Positions 1-10,612 of a stretch of 64,000 bases of DNA are shown here, piece by piece. Where the stretch lies: NCBI RefSeq assembly GCF_013322225.1, contig NZ_JAAMFB010000019.1, forward strand, positions 1 to 64,000, given 5' to 3'. Each line of letters begins with the position of its first letter. Position 1 is the first letter of the stretch. The notes under the pieces were generated by a model. It saw only the letters and a program-made list of their open reading frames with translations, made no database searches and was not told where the DNA came from. Position numbers and translations under genes: made by a program. The DNA is from Agrobacterium larrymoorei. Lineage in GTDB: Bacteria > Pseudomonadota > Alphaproteobacteria > Rhizobiales > Rhizobiaceae.

Positions 1-104
1 TCAAAGGCCTCACTCCATACGAATTCATTTGTCGGAGCTTGACAAATGAACCGGATCGATTCACCACCGACCCGACCCATCAATTCCCGGGACTAAACAT
101 CTAA
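1..104 (+). mobile_element. 3' end of an IS481-type transposase (partial)
   Basis: A reading frame is open from base 3 and ends at TAA 102-104, giving 33 residues that begin KGLTPYEFICR and end HQFPGLNI. This matches the conserved C-terminus of IS481-family DDE transposases of alphaproteobacteria (typically KGLTPYEFIC, an EP-RF segment, and a final PGLN). The rest of the gene and the left end of the element lie outside the window. Its stop codon overlaps the stop codon of the convergent sensor kinase (101-103), so no spacer or obvious right terminal repeat lies between them. Family assignment is from remembered C-terminal signatures; whether the element is intact cannot be seen. Confidence 0.82.
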
Positions 105-2122
105 ACCGCCTGCGGCAACCAGATCGTGAAAGCGGTTCCCTCACCCTCACGGCTTTCAACCGCAAGCTCTCCGCCCTGACGGGCGATCAACATCTGGCTG
201 ACGGAAAGTCCGAGCCCAGTGCCCTCCTGCCTTTTGGTGGTGAAGAACGGATCGAAGATGCGGGCAACCACGTCCTCGCTCATACCGACGCCCGTATCGG
301 CAACCGCGATAGTCACCCCTCTTGAGCCGTGGCGCTCCTCATCCATAGAAGAAAGCGTCAGCACTCCCCCGTCCGGCATGGCATGAGCGGCATTGACGAT
401 GAGGTTGACCAGAACCTGCTGCAATTCAGTCCGGTTCATGGCGATCAGGCCATCGGCCGCGTCCCTGCGGACGACATCAATGCCGGCACGGCTCAAGACA
501 TGCTTGACCAGCGGCATGCAGTCGGAAATCACCGTAGCGGGGCTTTGCCGCTCTACATAGCCCGCAAACTCTTCGGGCCGCGCGAATTGCAGCAACTTGC
601 CGACGATGCGGCTGATGCGATCCACCTGCTCGTCTATGAGGTTGAACTCGCGTTTCGCAACATCCGCCTTCTCCCCGAGAGCAGAACGTGCGACCTCCAG
701 ATTACCTTGAATGACCGCAATCGGATTGTTGATTTCGTGCGCGACGCCCGCAGTGATCTCGCCGATGGTTGCCAGCTTTTCCGACATGACAAGCTGCTTG
801 GTGGTTGCCTCCAGCCGCAGATTGGCGAGTTGCAGTTGCTGGGTACGCTCTTCTACGCGCACGTTCAGCTCCTCGTTCCAGGCCCGTAGCTCCCCTTCAC
901 GCTGCTGCAACCGCTCCAGCAACTCATCCAGATGCACCGCCACCTGCCCGATCTCGTCGCCCGAGGGCAGCAGACCGGTACGGGCACCAAGGTCCCCTTC
1001 GTCCACCTTGGCAATGGTTTGCGTCATCCGCTCCAGCGGCTTAAAGATGCTGCGCGCCCAGCGAAGAAACACCGGAATACTAAGGATGGTAATGCCGATG
1101 AAAGCGGCGATCACCGAGCCCAGCGTCTCATATTTCGCCTGCGCGAATGGTGCTTCCAGAAAGCCGACATAAAGCATCCCGATCCGCTTGCCGTAGCTAT
1201 CCACCAGCGGCTCATAGGCCGAGATATACCAGTCGTTGACGACGAAGGCGCTGTCCAGCCAGACATCGCCATGATCCAACACCGCAGCGCGCACAGCCTC
1301 TGAGACACGCGTGCCAAGCGCACGGCGGTTCTCGAACAGGCGGACATTGGTGCTGATGCGTACATCGTCCAGAAACAGTGTGGCCGTTCCCTGACTTCCA
1401 TCCGGCAAGCTTGCTTGGCGATAAACCAGATCGTTGACCGTATCGATGAATTCAAGATTCTGGTTCAAAAGCCTACCGCCGACCAGGGCCACGGTCGTAC
1501 CGTCAGGCATATGAAGAGGACTGGCAGCATGGATGACCATGCCCCTCGTCTCCTGCCTGTTTTCCTCGGCGCTGGCATTGGCTGTCGCAACCAGCTCAAT
1601 CCTTGCGCGCTCCGCCAGAGCGGGCGAAAGCGCCAGCAATTCGTCTTCAGAAAAAGCGTCCATTCCATAAGATGACAATCCTGCGAGAGCAGACTTTCGC
1701 ACCGGCCAATCCGTGCGAGCAGCTTTCAGACTGGTTCCTGCACTTGCATCGACCACGCCATCCGCCTGTAGCACGAAGAGGAAATCGAGGCCGAGCTTTG
1801 TCCGGTTTTCCTCCAGAAGAGCGGCCAGCTCAGCCGGCCGGGATGAAGCAAGGATGTTTTGCAATTGCGCCGAACCGGTGATCGCATCCAACCGCTCGCC
1901 GGTGTTTTCCAGGATCGTCGCCATGTACTGATGGGCGACGGTCAGATCGCTGTTGACCTTGGTGATAAGAAGAGCATCGAACTTGTCGCTCCAGCGCACC
2001 ATCGTGACGCCGAGCAGCAAAGGCAGGATCACCAGTGTTGGTAGAAGCGCAATCGCCAGCAGCCGGACGCGGACCGAACGCAATGGATTGACGGAAGCTG
2101 GGATGCCCGGGTGCTCAGCCAT
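101..2122 (-). CDS. Membrane sensor histidine kinase with periplasmic cache domain
   Basis: A 673-residue two-component sensor. It has a TM helix (about 20-42), a long periplasmic sensing region (43-333, ending in a Cache-like segment with VNDWYISAYEPL and GMLYVGF), a second TM helix (334-355), a HAMP linker, a coiled coil, a phosphoacceptor H462 in GVAHEINNP, and an ATPase domain with N-box (NLIVNAAHAM), DTGVGM and GTGLGLS. The 3' region matches the HisKA/HATPase layout of NtrB/DctB-type kinases. ATG at 2122 is chosen because it overlaps the stop of the upstream regulator by 8 bp, which implies translational coupling; a longer frame to 2206 would run well inside the regulator. The ligand is unknown, and no transporter is adjacent. 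Confidence 0.9.
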   Translation of the reverse strand: MAEHPGIPASVNPLRSVRVRLLAIALLPTLVILPLLLGVTMVRWSDKFDALLITKVNSDLTVAHQYMATILENTGERLDAITGSAQLQNILASSRPAELAALLEENRTKLGLDFLFVLQADGVVDASAGTSLKAARTDWPVRKSALAGLSSYGMDAFSEDELLALSPALAERARIELVATANASAEENRQETRGMVIHAASPLHMPDGTTVALVGGRLLNQNLEFIDTVNDLVYRQASLPDGSQGTATLFLDDVRISTNVRLFENRRALGTRVSEAVRAAVLDHGDVWLDSAFVVNDWYISAYEPLVDSYGKRIGMLYVGFLEAPFAQAKYETLGSVIAAFIGITILSIPVFLRWARSIFKPLERMTQTIAKVDEGDLGARTGLLPSGDEIGQVAVHLDELLERLQQREGELRAWNEELNVRVEERTQQLQLANLRLEATTKQLVMSEKLATIGEITAGVAHEINNPIAVIQGNLEVARSALGEKADVAKREFNLIDEQVDRISRIVGKLLQFARPEEFAGYVERQSPATVISDCMPLVKHVLSRAGIDVVRRDAADGLIAMNRTELQQVLVNLIVNAAHAMPDGGVLTLSSMDEERHGSRGVTIAVADTGVGMSEDVVARIFDPFFTTKRQEGTGLGLSVSQMLIARQGGELAVESREGEGTAFTIWLPQAV

Positions 2123-3503
2123 GCCAGCTGGACATCTTGCGGTCGATGGTCTTGCGTGAAATGCCAAGCCTGCGCGCCGCTTCATCGCGATTACCAGCCG
2201 CTTCATTCAGCACCGCCAGAATATGGCGCTTTTCCACTTCTTCCAACGTGCCGGGAACGGCCTGAGCCGTTCCGACTCCGCGCAGATCCAGCGGAAAGCG
2301 CCCCAGAATGAGGCTGCGCTCGATAAGATTGCGCAACTCGCGAACATTGCCCGGCCAGTGATAGCCAAGGAGCATGGAGCGCACGGCATCATCCATGGCA
2401 ACGGGCGGCATGCCGAGTTGCCGTGAAAGCTTCTGCATGAAAAGGTCGGATAGCTCCACCACGTCGCGCTCGCGATCCCGCAATGGAGCAAGATAAATCT
2501 GCATCACATTGATGCGGTAAAACAGGTCAGCGCGGAAGCGCCCCTTCGCCACATCCTGCGTCAGATCGGCATTGGTCGCAAAAACGAAACGGATGTCGAT
2601 CGGCACTTCGCGCTCCGCACCGACAGGACGCACCTTCCGATCTTCGATTACCCGTAGAAGCTTGCTTTGCAGGGCAAGCGGCATTTCACCGATTTCATCC
2701 AGAAACAGCGTGCCGCCCTGCGCATGCAGGAAAAGTCCCTCGCGGCGGCTTTCGGCCCCGGTAAACGCCCCTTTTACGTGGCCGAACAGCTCAGTTTCCA
2801 GCATATCCGCCGGGATCGCTGCACAGTTGACCGGCACGAAAGGTTTGGCCGCACGATCCGATAATTCGTGGATGGACCGTGCCAGCACTTCCTTTCCCGT
2901 GCCGGATTCACCGGTCAGCAAAACAGAAGTCGGCAGCGGTGCGACGCGGGTAATCATATCCCGTGTCTGCTGAATGGTGGCAGAACTGCCCACCAGTCGG
3001 TCGCGCAGATAGATGTGGTCCGATGCGCTTCTCAACTCATATTTCAGCGCAAAGTTTTCCCGTTGCAGATTGACCCTGTCGAGCGAACGGGAGATAGCGT
3101 TCAATATCTGGTTGGAGCGAAAAGGCTTCAGCACGAAATCGGCCGCACCGGCGCGGATCGCCTGAATGGCGGTGTCGAGATCGGCATATGCCGTCATCAA
3201 TATTGCTTCGGCGTAAAAACCCACGGCGCGCTGCTCCGCCAACCACTCCAGCCCAGTTTTCTTCGGCATGATGTTGTCGAGTATCACGATATCAAAGTGC
3301 CGTTCGTCCAGCTTGCGCGTCGCTTCCGCCGTATCCGCAGCCTCATCGACGTGGGCGCAGCGTGTTTCCAGCGTGCGCATCAAAAAATTGCGCATGCCCG
3401 GCTCATCATCGATGACGAGGATGGATGCCTTGGCCAGCCATGGTCCAAAATCCGTCTCCGGCGCTCGACCTGATGTTTTCGCAATGACGTCATGCTGCAT
3501 CAT
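2115..3503 (-). CDS. Sigma-54-dependent response regulator (NtrC/DctD class)
   Basis: A 462-residue activator. The receiver domain is at 27-140, with acidic D32/D33, phosphorylatable D76 (VILDNIMP) and K126. The AAA+ domain has Walker A GESGTGKE (198-205), the sigma-54 contact loop GAFTGA (245-250) and Walker B TLFLDEIGE. The C-terminus is a Fis-type helix-turn-helix (GNRDEAARRLGISRKTIDRK). It is therefore expected to remodel sigma-54 RNA polymerase at enhancers after phosphorylation by the kinase encoded immediately downstream. GGGAGA lies just upstream of two consecutive ATGs (3503 and 3500), and spacing slightly favours the second. The DctD-like architecture does not prove dicarboxylate control, since no dct transporter is nearby. 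Confidence 0.93.
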   Translation of the reverse strand: MMQHDVIAKTSGRAPETDFGPWLAKASILVIDDEPGMRNFLMRTLETRCAHVDEAADTAEATRKLDERHFDIVILDNIMPKKTGLEWLAEQRAVGFYAEAILMTAYADLDTAIQAIRAGAADFVLKPFRSNQILNAISRSLDRVNLQRENFALKYELRSASDHIYLRDRLVGSSATIQQTRDMITRVAPLPTSVLLTGESGTGKEVLARSIHELSDRAAKPFVPVNCAAIPADMLETELFGHVKGAFTGAESRREGLFLHAQGGTLFLDEIGEMPLALQSKLLRVIEDRKVRPVGAEREVPIDIRFVFATNADLTQDVAKGRFRADLFYRINVMQIYLAPLRDRERDVVELSDLFMQKLSRQLGMPPVAMDDAVRSMLLGYHWPGNVRELRNLIERSLILGRFPLDLRGVGTAQAVPGTLEEVEKRHILAVLNEAAGNRDEAARRLGISRKTIDRKMSSWHG

Positions 3504-3702
3504 ATTCTCCCGATTCTGTCAGGTCTGACAGCCGGACTGTTCAGCGTTGTTCGCGGTGAACCTTCAAAAAAGCGAGCCGCAAGCCAACCGGTTGCGGCTC
3601 TATCGATTGACGATTAGCAAAGCCACCGTCAAAAGCCAAGAAAACCGGCCCTCCTTGCCTGGAAAAGCCGAAGGCTCTTGCGCCAGCCACAGACGACAGA
3701 GC

Positions 3703-4554
3703 TTAAGCCGTAAAGGTGATTTCATCCCCAACATCGCCGCCGTTGCCGTCCATCGTCACACGATGAGAATGTGTAAAAATTTCGAGGTCTTCACCACGAA
3801 CCAGCGCGACGATAGTCATGCCAGCCTGCTCTGCGGTGTGGATGGCGAGCGCAGTCGGCGCGGAGACGGCTGCAAGTATTGGACTGCCCATGATCGCAGC
3901 TTTCTGTACCATTTCCACCGACACGCGGCTTGTGACGACGACAATGCCTTCACATCCTTTGCGGCCTGAGCGCAGCACTGCGCCCGCCAGCTTGTCCAGC
4001 GCGTTGTGGCGACCGACATCCTCGCGTACGGCGACCAGCCCTTCGCCAGGCACATGGAAACCAGCACCGTGCACTGCGCGCGTCTCCCGATGCAGCGGCT
4101 GCGCATCATTGAGGGCCGCCATCGCTTCAACGATCACCTTGGCGTTGATCTTCATGGTTACGCCAGACACATCGGGAACAGGCCGAACCGCCTGCTCTAT
4201 CGATTCGATACCGCAGAGGCCACAGCCCACCGGCCCAGCCATATGCCGCCTGCGGGAGCGAAGGGCATCCGCCTGCTCATCCACCAACGTCACCTGGACA
4301 TCGAAGCCCTGCTCTGTATGAAGGACCTCAACACCATCAATTTGCGAAGCACCCAGGATGATGCCTTCCGTCAAACTGAAACCATAGGCGAAATCCTCGA
4401 GATCCGCAGGTGTAGCCATCATCACCGCATGCGTCGAACCACCATAGGAGAAGGCAACAGGCACTTCTTCCGGCACCGAGCGAAGGTCACTCTTGAGGAT
4501 GCCGTTGCGGCGCGAAACTCGCTCTATCGACTTGAAAGCCGTTCTGGCAGACAT
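3703..4554 (-). CDS. fdhD: Formate dehydrogenase accessory sulfurtransferase FdhD
   Basis: A 283-residue FdhD family protein. In this family FdhD carries sulfur from a cysteine desulfurase to the molybdenum or tungsten bis-MGD cofactor of formate dehydrogenase, using a CxxC loop. That motif is seen here as C111-G-L-C114, in the usual context after a GP-G segment. Other family landmarks are the early FAYGFSLTEGII block, VGRHNALDKL and VTSRVSVEMVQKAA. The ATG at 4554 is preceded by AGAAAGGG; an upstream in-frame ATG at 4638 would add 28 non-conserved residues. No formate dehydrogenase structural genes are in the window, so its client must be encoded elsewhere. Confidence 0.93.
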   Translation of the reverse strand: MSARTAFKSIERVSRRNGILKSDLRSVPEEVPVAFSYGGSTHAVMMATPADLEDFAYGFSLTEGIILGASQIDGVEVLHTEQGFDVQVTLVDEQADALRSRRRHMAGPVGCGLCGIESIEQAVRPVPDVSGVTMKINAKVIVEAMAALNDAQPLHRETRAVHGAGFHVPGEGLVAVREDVGRHNALDKLAGAVLRSGRKGCEGIVVVTSRVSVEMVQKAAIMGSPILAAVSAPTALAIHTAEQAGMTIVALVRGEDLEIFTHSHRVTMDGNGGDVGDEITFTA

Positions 4555-4914
4555 TTTTTTCCCTTTCTCGGCGCGTGGCAGCGGCTTCGTCGGTTTCACC
4601 TTCTCAGGAGGCAAGTCGTTGTAGCAGCATCGCCTCACATTTTGCGCGGGATGCGTCAGACAATTTTACTTGAAGCATAGCAAGGGCCGCTCGGCGTCAG
4701 GACATATATAGCGACGAGGGCGCGCGCAAAGAACACGGTTCGCGTTCTTCGCAAAGCTTCAGCGTCTACAACTATCCGAATGGCGGTAGAAAATTCATAT
4801 TCCCCCGTTCAGGACGACAAAATTCGCCAAGCGCAAAAACAAAAAGCGGCCCTTTCCGGCCGCCTTTGTCATTCATTATGTGGACAGTCATCCTTGCGAA
4901 CCCGCCCGGTGCTT
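4555..4914. other. Intergenic region between atpC and fdhD
   Basis: This 360-bp gap separates two minus-strand genes. The atpC-proximal part holds the ATP synthase operon terminator (listed separately). The remaining 280 bp should contain the fdhD promoter and leader; no convincing -35/-10 pair, operator or small gene was recognised. Confidence 0.6.
4836..4863 (-). terminator. Rho-independent terminator of the atp operon
   Basis: GCGGCC (4846-4851), a six-base loop and GGCCGC (4858-4863) form a perfect stem. Read on the minus strand, the stem is followed by TTTTTGTTTTT (complement of 4835-4845). It lies about 50 bp after the atpC stop, so it is well placed to end the atpHAGDC transcript. Confidence 0.88.
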
Positions 4915-5325
4915 TCAAGCAGCGACGAGAACCTCGTGCAGGTTCGTCAGTTCGTACAGGTGCTTTTCAAGCTTGGTGAGATGATCGTGGTGGTGGTTGC
5001 CTTCCTCGATCTCGGAACGTGCATTGTCGATGCGCTTCTGAAGATCGTCCGGGCTCAGATCATCCGCCGAAACGGCAGATTCAGCCAAGAGCGTGCAGCC
5101 AGTCGGCAGGATATCTGCAAAGCCGCCGAACACGACGTATTTGTGCGTCTCACCAGAGGCGAACTTCACGGTAACGACGCCCGGCTTGATCGTGGTCATG
5201 ACCGGTGCGTGGTTTGCCAGAACCGTCATTTCGCCAAGGGTCGCCGGAATGACGACTTCGCTGACCGTTTCGGAGACCAGCAGACGCTCGGGAGAAACAA
5301 GTTCAAATTTGAAAGTGTCGGCCAT
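4915..5325 (-). CDS. atpC: F1Fo ATP synthase epsilon subunit
   Basis: 136 residues, the normal length for bacterial epsilon. The N-terminal beta-sandwich is recognisable (FKFELVSPERLLVSE, VVIPATLGEMTVLANHAPVMTTI, then the VFGGFADI strand) and is followed by a C-terminal helical hairpin rich in Glu, Lys and His. Epsilon sits on the central stalk with gamma, couples rotation to catalysis, and its C-terminal helices can inhibit ATP hydrolysis. It is the last gene of the atpHAGDC operon, 86 bp after atpD, followed by the operon terminator. Confidence 0.97.
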   Translation of the reverse strand: MADTFKFELVSPERLLVSETVSEVVIPATLGEMTVLANHAPVMTTIKPGVVTVKFASGETHKYVVFGGFADILPTGCTLLAESAVSADDLSPDDLQKRIDNARSEIEEGNHHHDHLTKLEKHLYELTNLHEVLVAA

Positions 5326-5378
5326 GGCTATTCACTTCTTCTGTTTACGCGAATTTGGATTACGCGAGGAGCAAAGGG

Positions 5379-5396
5379 GCGCGGCCATTACCGCGC
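5379..5396 (-). other. Stem-loop between atpD and atpC
   Basis: GCGCGG (5379-5384) and CCGCGC (5391-5396) pair around a six-base loop in the 86-bp atpD-atpC gap. There is no U-tract, so this is more likely an RNA-stability or processing hairpin that could tune epsilon stoichiometry than a terminator. That role is inference. Confidence 0.45.
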
Positions 5397-5411
5397 ACCC
5401 GTTTTATCACA

Positions 5412-6887
<1,476 letters not shown>

Positions 6888-6893
6888 TTAACC

Positions 6894-7772
6894 TCAGAGC
6901 GCTTCCGCGCCCGAAATGATTTCAATCAGTTCCTTGGTGATCTGAGCCTGACGCTGACGGTTATAGGACAGCGTCAGCTTGTGGATCATTTCACCGGCGT
7001 TGCGCGTGGCATTGTCCATCGCGCTCATCTTGGCACCCATTTCGCCAGCGACATTTTCGAGCAGGGCCCGGAAAACCTGGACGGAAATGTTGCGCGGAAT
7101 AAGGTCTTCCAGAATGGAAGCCGCATCCGGCTCGTATTCGTAAATGGCCGTCGTTGCAGACTGCTCGACCTCGACCGCAGGTGCCGCAGCAGGAATGAGT
7201 TGCAGACCTGTCGGCACCTGGCTGATCACCGACTTGAACTCGGAATAGATCAGTGTGCAAACGTCGAATTCACCGGCGTTGAAGCGCGCAATGATCTTCT
7301 TGGCGATGTTGTCGGCATTTTCGAAACCAACGCGCTTCACGTCGCGCAATTCGATGCGCTCGATGATGTTGGACGCAAATTCGCGACGCAGGCTGTCGTA
7401 GCCCTTCTTGCCAACGGTCATGATCTTGACCGTCTTGCCTTCCGCGATCAGCTTGCGGGCACGCTCACGGGCAAAACGGGAAATCTGGCTGTTGAAACCG
7501 CCGCAAAGACCACGCTCTGCGGTGCAGACGACGAGCAGATGCACGTCGTCCTTGCCCGTACCGGTCATCAGAACCGGAGCAACGTCCGCCTCTACCGCCT
7601 GAGCGATATTGGCAAGAACGGCGCCCATGCGCTGCGAGTAAGGCCGGGCGGCCTCCGCAGCCTCCTGGGCGCGCCGAAGCTTCGCCGCGGCGACCATTTT
7701 CATCGCCTTGGTAATCTTCTGCGTCGCCTTTACGGAGGCAATGCGGTTTTTCAGATCCTTTAGTGAAGGCAT
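6894..7772 (-). CDS. atpG: F1Fo ATP synthase gamma subunit
   Basis: 292 residues, the normal length. Gamma is the rotor shaft inside the alpha3beta3 ring. The family termini are both present: the N-terminal helix [21 protein letters not shown] and the C-terminal helix [34 protein letters not shown] (ends at the stop after SGAEAL). The central Rossmann-like segment [12 protein letters not shown] is also conserved. The gene sits between atpA (28 bp) and atpD (24 bp). Confidence 0.98.
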   Translation of the reverse strand: MPSLKDLKNRIASVKATQKITKAMKMVAAAKLRRAQEAAEAARPYSQRMGAVLANIAQAVEADVAPVLMTGTGKDDVHLLVVCTAERGLCGGFNSQISRFARERARKLIAEGKTVKIMTVGKKGYDSLRREFASNIIERIELRDVKRVGFENADNIAKKIIARFNAGEFDVCTLIYSEFKSVISQVPTGLQLIPAAAPAVEVEQSATTAIYEYEPDAASILEDLIPRNISVQVFRALLENVAGEMGAKMSAMDNATRNAGEMIHKLTLSYNRQRQAQITKELIEIISGAEAL

Positions 7773-7800
7773 CCGTTATCCGTCCCAGTCACGAGTCTAA

Positions 7801-9330
7801 TCAGGAGAAAGACTTGGCGAAGTTTTCAAGAGCAGTTTTCAGCTTGCCCTTGGTGTCGTCGCTAACAGCCTTTTCCGTGCGGATGGTGTCGAGAATGCCC
7901 TTGCCTTCGGAACGAAGGTAGGACAGCAGACCCTGCTCGAACCTGCCGACATCGGCAACAGCAACCTTATCGAGGTAACCGTTGACGCCAGCGAAGATCA
8001 CCGCAACCTGTTCTTCCGTCTTGAGCGGCGAGAACTGTGGCTGCTTGAGCAATTCGGTCAGACGTGCACCACGGTTCAGCAGGCGCTGTGTGGAGGCATC
8101 AAGGTCGGAACCGAACTGGGCAAACGCTGCCATTTCACGATACTGGGCAAGCTCACCCTTGATCGAACCGGCAACCTGCTTCATGGCCTTGATCTGCGCG
8201 GCAGAACCAACGCGGGAAACCGACAGACCGACGTTAACAGCCGGGCGGATACCCTGATAGAACAGGTCGGTTTCGAGGAAGATCTGGCCGTCGGTGATCG
8301 AGATCACGTTGGTCGGAATGAACGCGGAAACGTCGTTACCCTGCGTTTCGATGACCGGCAGAGCCGTCAGCGAACCCGCACCGGCGTCGTCACCCATCTT
8401 GGCGGCGCGCTCGAGCAGACGGGAATGCAGGTAGAAAACGTCGCCAGGATAGGCTTCGCGGCCCGGAGGACGACGCAGAAGAAGCGACATCTGACGGTAG
8501 GCAACAGCCTGCTTGGAAAGGTCGTCGTAACCGATCAGCGCGTGCTGGCCGTTGTCACGGAAGTACTCGCCCATGGCGCAACCGGCAAACGGTGCAAGGT
8601 ACTGCATCGGAGCAGGATCGGAAGCCGTTGCGGCGATGATGATCGAGTACTGGAGAGCGCCACGCTCTTCGAGGACCTTCACGAACTGGGCAACCGTCGA
8701 GCGCTTCTGGCCTATGGCCACGTAAACGCAGTACAGCTTTTCGCTGTCTGGGCCATTGTCGTGAATGGCCTTCTGGTTGAGGATCGTGTCGAGAATGATG
8801 GCGGTCTTGCCGGTCTGGCGGTCGCCGATGACGAGCTCGCGCTGGCCACGGCCAACCGGGATCAGAGCATCGATAGCCTTGAGGCCAGTCGACATGGGCT
8901 CATGAACCGACTTGCGCGGAATGATGCCCGGAGCCTTGACGTCGACGCGCGAACGGCGCGTTGCGTTGATCGGGCCCTTGCCGTCAATCGGGTTGCCGAG
9001 AGCGTCGACCACGCGGCCAAGCAGCTCAGGACCGACAGGAACGTCCACGATCGCGCCTGTGCGCTTGACGGTGTCGCCTTCCTTGATGTCACGGTCAGAA
9101 CCGAAAATAACAACACCGACGTTGTCGTTTTCAAGGTTCAGGGCCATGCCGCGGATGCCGCCTGGGAACTCGACCATTTCACCAGCCTGAACATTGTCGA
9201 GGCCGTAAACGCGGGCGATACCGTCACCGACGGAAAGCACCTGGCCGACTTCCGAGACTTCTGCCTCGTTGCCGAAATTTTTGATCTGGTCTTTAAGAAT
9301 TGCGGAAATTTCCGCGGCGCGGATATCCAT
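7801..9330 (-). CDS. atpA: F1Fo ATP synthase alpha subunit
   Basis: 509 residues. Alpha carries the non-catalytic nucleotide sites and supplies the arginine finger to beta. The P-loop GDRQTGKT is at 169-176, and the conserved [10 protein letters not shown] segment holds the arginine finger. Other anchors are the N-terminal [15 protein letters not shown] and [22 protein letters not shown]-type region (here [11 protein letters not shown]). Its ATG shares one base with the atpH stop codon (TGATG at 9328-9332), which implies translational coupling. Confidence 0.99.
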   Translation of the reverse strand: MDIRAAEISAILKDQIKNFGNEAEVSEVGQVLSVGDGIARVYGLDNVQAGEMVEFPGGIRGMALNLENDNVGVVIFGSDRDIKEGDTVKRTGAIVDVPVGPELLGRVVDALGNPIDGKGPINATRRSRVDVKAPGIIPRKSVHEPMSTGLKAIDALIPVGRGQRELVIGDRQTGKTAIILDTILNQKAIHDNGPDSEKLYCVYVAIGQKRSTVAQFVKVLEERGALQYSIIIAATASDPAPMQYLAPFAGCAMGEYFRDNGQHALIGYDDLSKQAVAYRQMSLLLRRPPGREAYPGDVFYLHSRLLERAAKMGDDAGAGSLTALPVIETQGNDVSAFIPTNVISITDGQIFLETDLFYQGIRPAVNVGLSVSRVGSAAQIKAMKQVAGSIKGELAQYREMAAFAQFGSDLDASTQRLLNRGARLTELLKQPQFSPLKTEEQVAVIFAGVNGYLDKVAVADVGRFEQGLLSYLRSEGKGILDTIRTEKAVSDDTKGKLKTALENFAKSFS

Positions 9331-9896
9331 CAGCCAACCTCTTTCAGTGCAAGCTTAAGGGTGGAAAGTTTGGTGCGAAGGGACGTATCGATCTGGCGTG
9401 AACCGACCTTTACGATGAGACCGCCGAGGATGGAGGGATCGATCGTCAAAGCGATCGTCACTTCCTTGCCGGTCACACTCTTCAGCGCCGCTTTCAGTTC
9501 AGTTTCCTGCGCTTCGTCGAGCGCATGAGCCGAAGTAACTTCGGCAACGACTTCGCCGCGGTGAGCGGCGGCAATGGTGCGGTAGGCGGCAATCATGCCA
9601 GGCACGGCAAAGAGCCGGCGGTTATTGGCCACAACCTTGAGGAAATTGGCTGCGAGGCTGGTGATGCCAGCCTTCACGACGATGGCCGAAACGGCCTTGA
9701 ACTGGTCTTCAGCAGAAAATACAGGGCTCGCAACCAGACGCTTCAAGTCATCGCTCTCATCGAGCAAAGCCTGAAACTTGTCGAGATCGGCACCGACCGC
9801 GTCCACAGAACCTGCTTCCAAAGCAAGCTCGAAAAGCGAGGACGCATACCTTTCCGCTACACCGGATGTTCCATGGGAGGCATCTGCCACGGGCAA
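9330..9896 (-). CDS. atpH: F1Fo ATP synthase delta subunit
   Basis: 188 residues, the bacterial OSCP homologue that joins the peripheral stalk to the top of F1. The N-terminal segment [16 protein letters not shown] and the C-terminal [25 protein letters not shown] are diagnostic. I choose TTG at 9896: AGGGA lies five bases upstream, and the product would begin MPVADAS, like other rhizobial AtpH proteins. In-frame ATGs at 9914 and 9968 would add 6 or 24 non-conserved residues. It is the first gene of the operon. The Fo genes (atpIBEF) are not here, as is usual in alphaproteobacteria. Confidence 0.95.
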   Translation of the reverse strand: MPVADASHGTSGVAERYASSLFELALEAGSVDAVGADLDKFQALLDESDDLKRLVASPVFSAEDQFKAVSAIVVKAGITSLAANFLKVVANNRRLFAVPGMIAAYRTIAAAHRGEVVAEVTSAHALDEAQETELKAALKSVTGKEVTIALTIDPSILGGLIVKVGSRQIDTSLRTKLSTLKLALKEVG

Positions 9897-10054
9897 TTTT
9901 TCCCTGCTATTCATCCAAGAAACCGGAGCTGATCGCTCAGCTTCGCCAAATTCTTGAATTCGTTTCAATTTCCCCGAAAAAGGCCGGAATTCCCCCCTGC
10001 CTTATCTCGATTTCGCCGCCCGTCTAGCATAGGATGCCGGGACTCGCAACACGC

Positions 10055-10082
10055 GTAATAGCGGAAACGTTCTTTTGAACAA
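10055..10082 (-). promoter_or_regulatory. Candidate atp operon promoter
   Basis: On the minus strand, TTGTTC (complement of 10077-10082) and TATTAC (10055-10060) are separated by 16 bp, about 160 bp upstream of the atpH start in the only long gap before the operon. The -35 part belongs to a small inverted repeat, GTTC-AAAA-GAAC. The match to a sigma-70 consensus is only fair, and the transcription start is not known. Confidence 0.33.
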
Positions 10083-10157
10083 GGGCTAAAACGGTTTAAT
10101 TTTCTGAAATGCGCGGTCATGATGCAAATGCACGGGCAAAAAGCCTGATTGCGCCTC

Positions 10158-10544
10158 TCAAACCATCCCGAACACATAGGCGAGTGGCAAAGCAGCCAGA
10201 ATCATATGAACAACCAGAAGTAGGCAATTTCGCATTGTTGCGCCTCCATCCGAAAGGATGGAAAGAATTGCGCCAAAGACCGCCAGTCCGAAGGACGCAC
10301 CAAAGGCAAGGTAGACCATCGGCTGCGCAAGGAGCAGTGCCGTAACGCCGAACCCAAGATAAAGAGCAGCGAGCGACGAGCGTATCAAGACCAGACCATC
10401 ACGGCGTTCAGCAGCGAGTTGCAGGCCGAACAGACGAAATGTGACCGCAGGTGCAAACATCACGACAAGACCGATGACCGAAGCCAGCACCGCAGCGCTG
10501 AATGCCAGTTGCTCGCCAAACTCGGTTGGAAAATAGAATTCCAT
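10158..10544 (-). CDS. Small four-helix membrane protein of unknown function
   Basis: 128 residues with about four hydrophobic helices (LAFSAAVLASVIGLVVMF; SLAALYLGFGVTALLLA; YLAFGASFGLAVFGAILSIL; LLLVVHMILAALPLAYVFG). No catalytic motif is visible, and I do not recognise the family with certainty; its layout resembles small DUF4345-like proteins. The ATG at 10544 is preceded by GGGGG at seven bases; an ATG four codons earlier lies inside that ribosome-binding region. It sits between priA and atpH, both minus strand, and could be co-transcribed with priA (68 bp gap), but nothing shows a link to ATP synthase. Confidence 0.75.
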   Translation of the reverse strand: MEFYFPTEFGEQLAFSAAVLASVIGLVVMFAPAVTFRLFGLQLAAERRDGLVLIRSSLAALYLGFGVTALLLAQPMVYLAFGASFGLAVFGAILSILSDGGATMRNCLLLVVHMILAALPLAYVFGMV

Positions 10545-10612
10545 GATAGCCCCCAAATCAGTGGTTCCCCGCGCCGCTTATGCCATGGTGACGTAAATGC
10601 GCAAAGCGCCGA

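Noticed and set aside
24-50. Perfect ten-base inverted repeat TTCATTTGTC/GACAAATGAA
   Set aside because: It first looked like an operator or terminator, but it lies inside the transposase coding tail and has no U-run, so it is most simply coding sequence.
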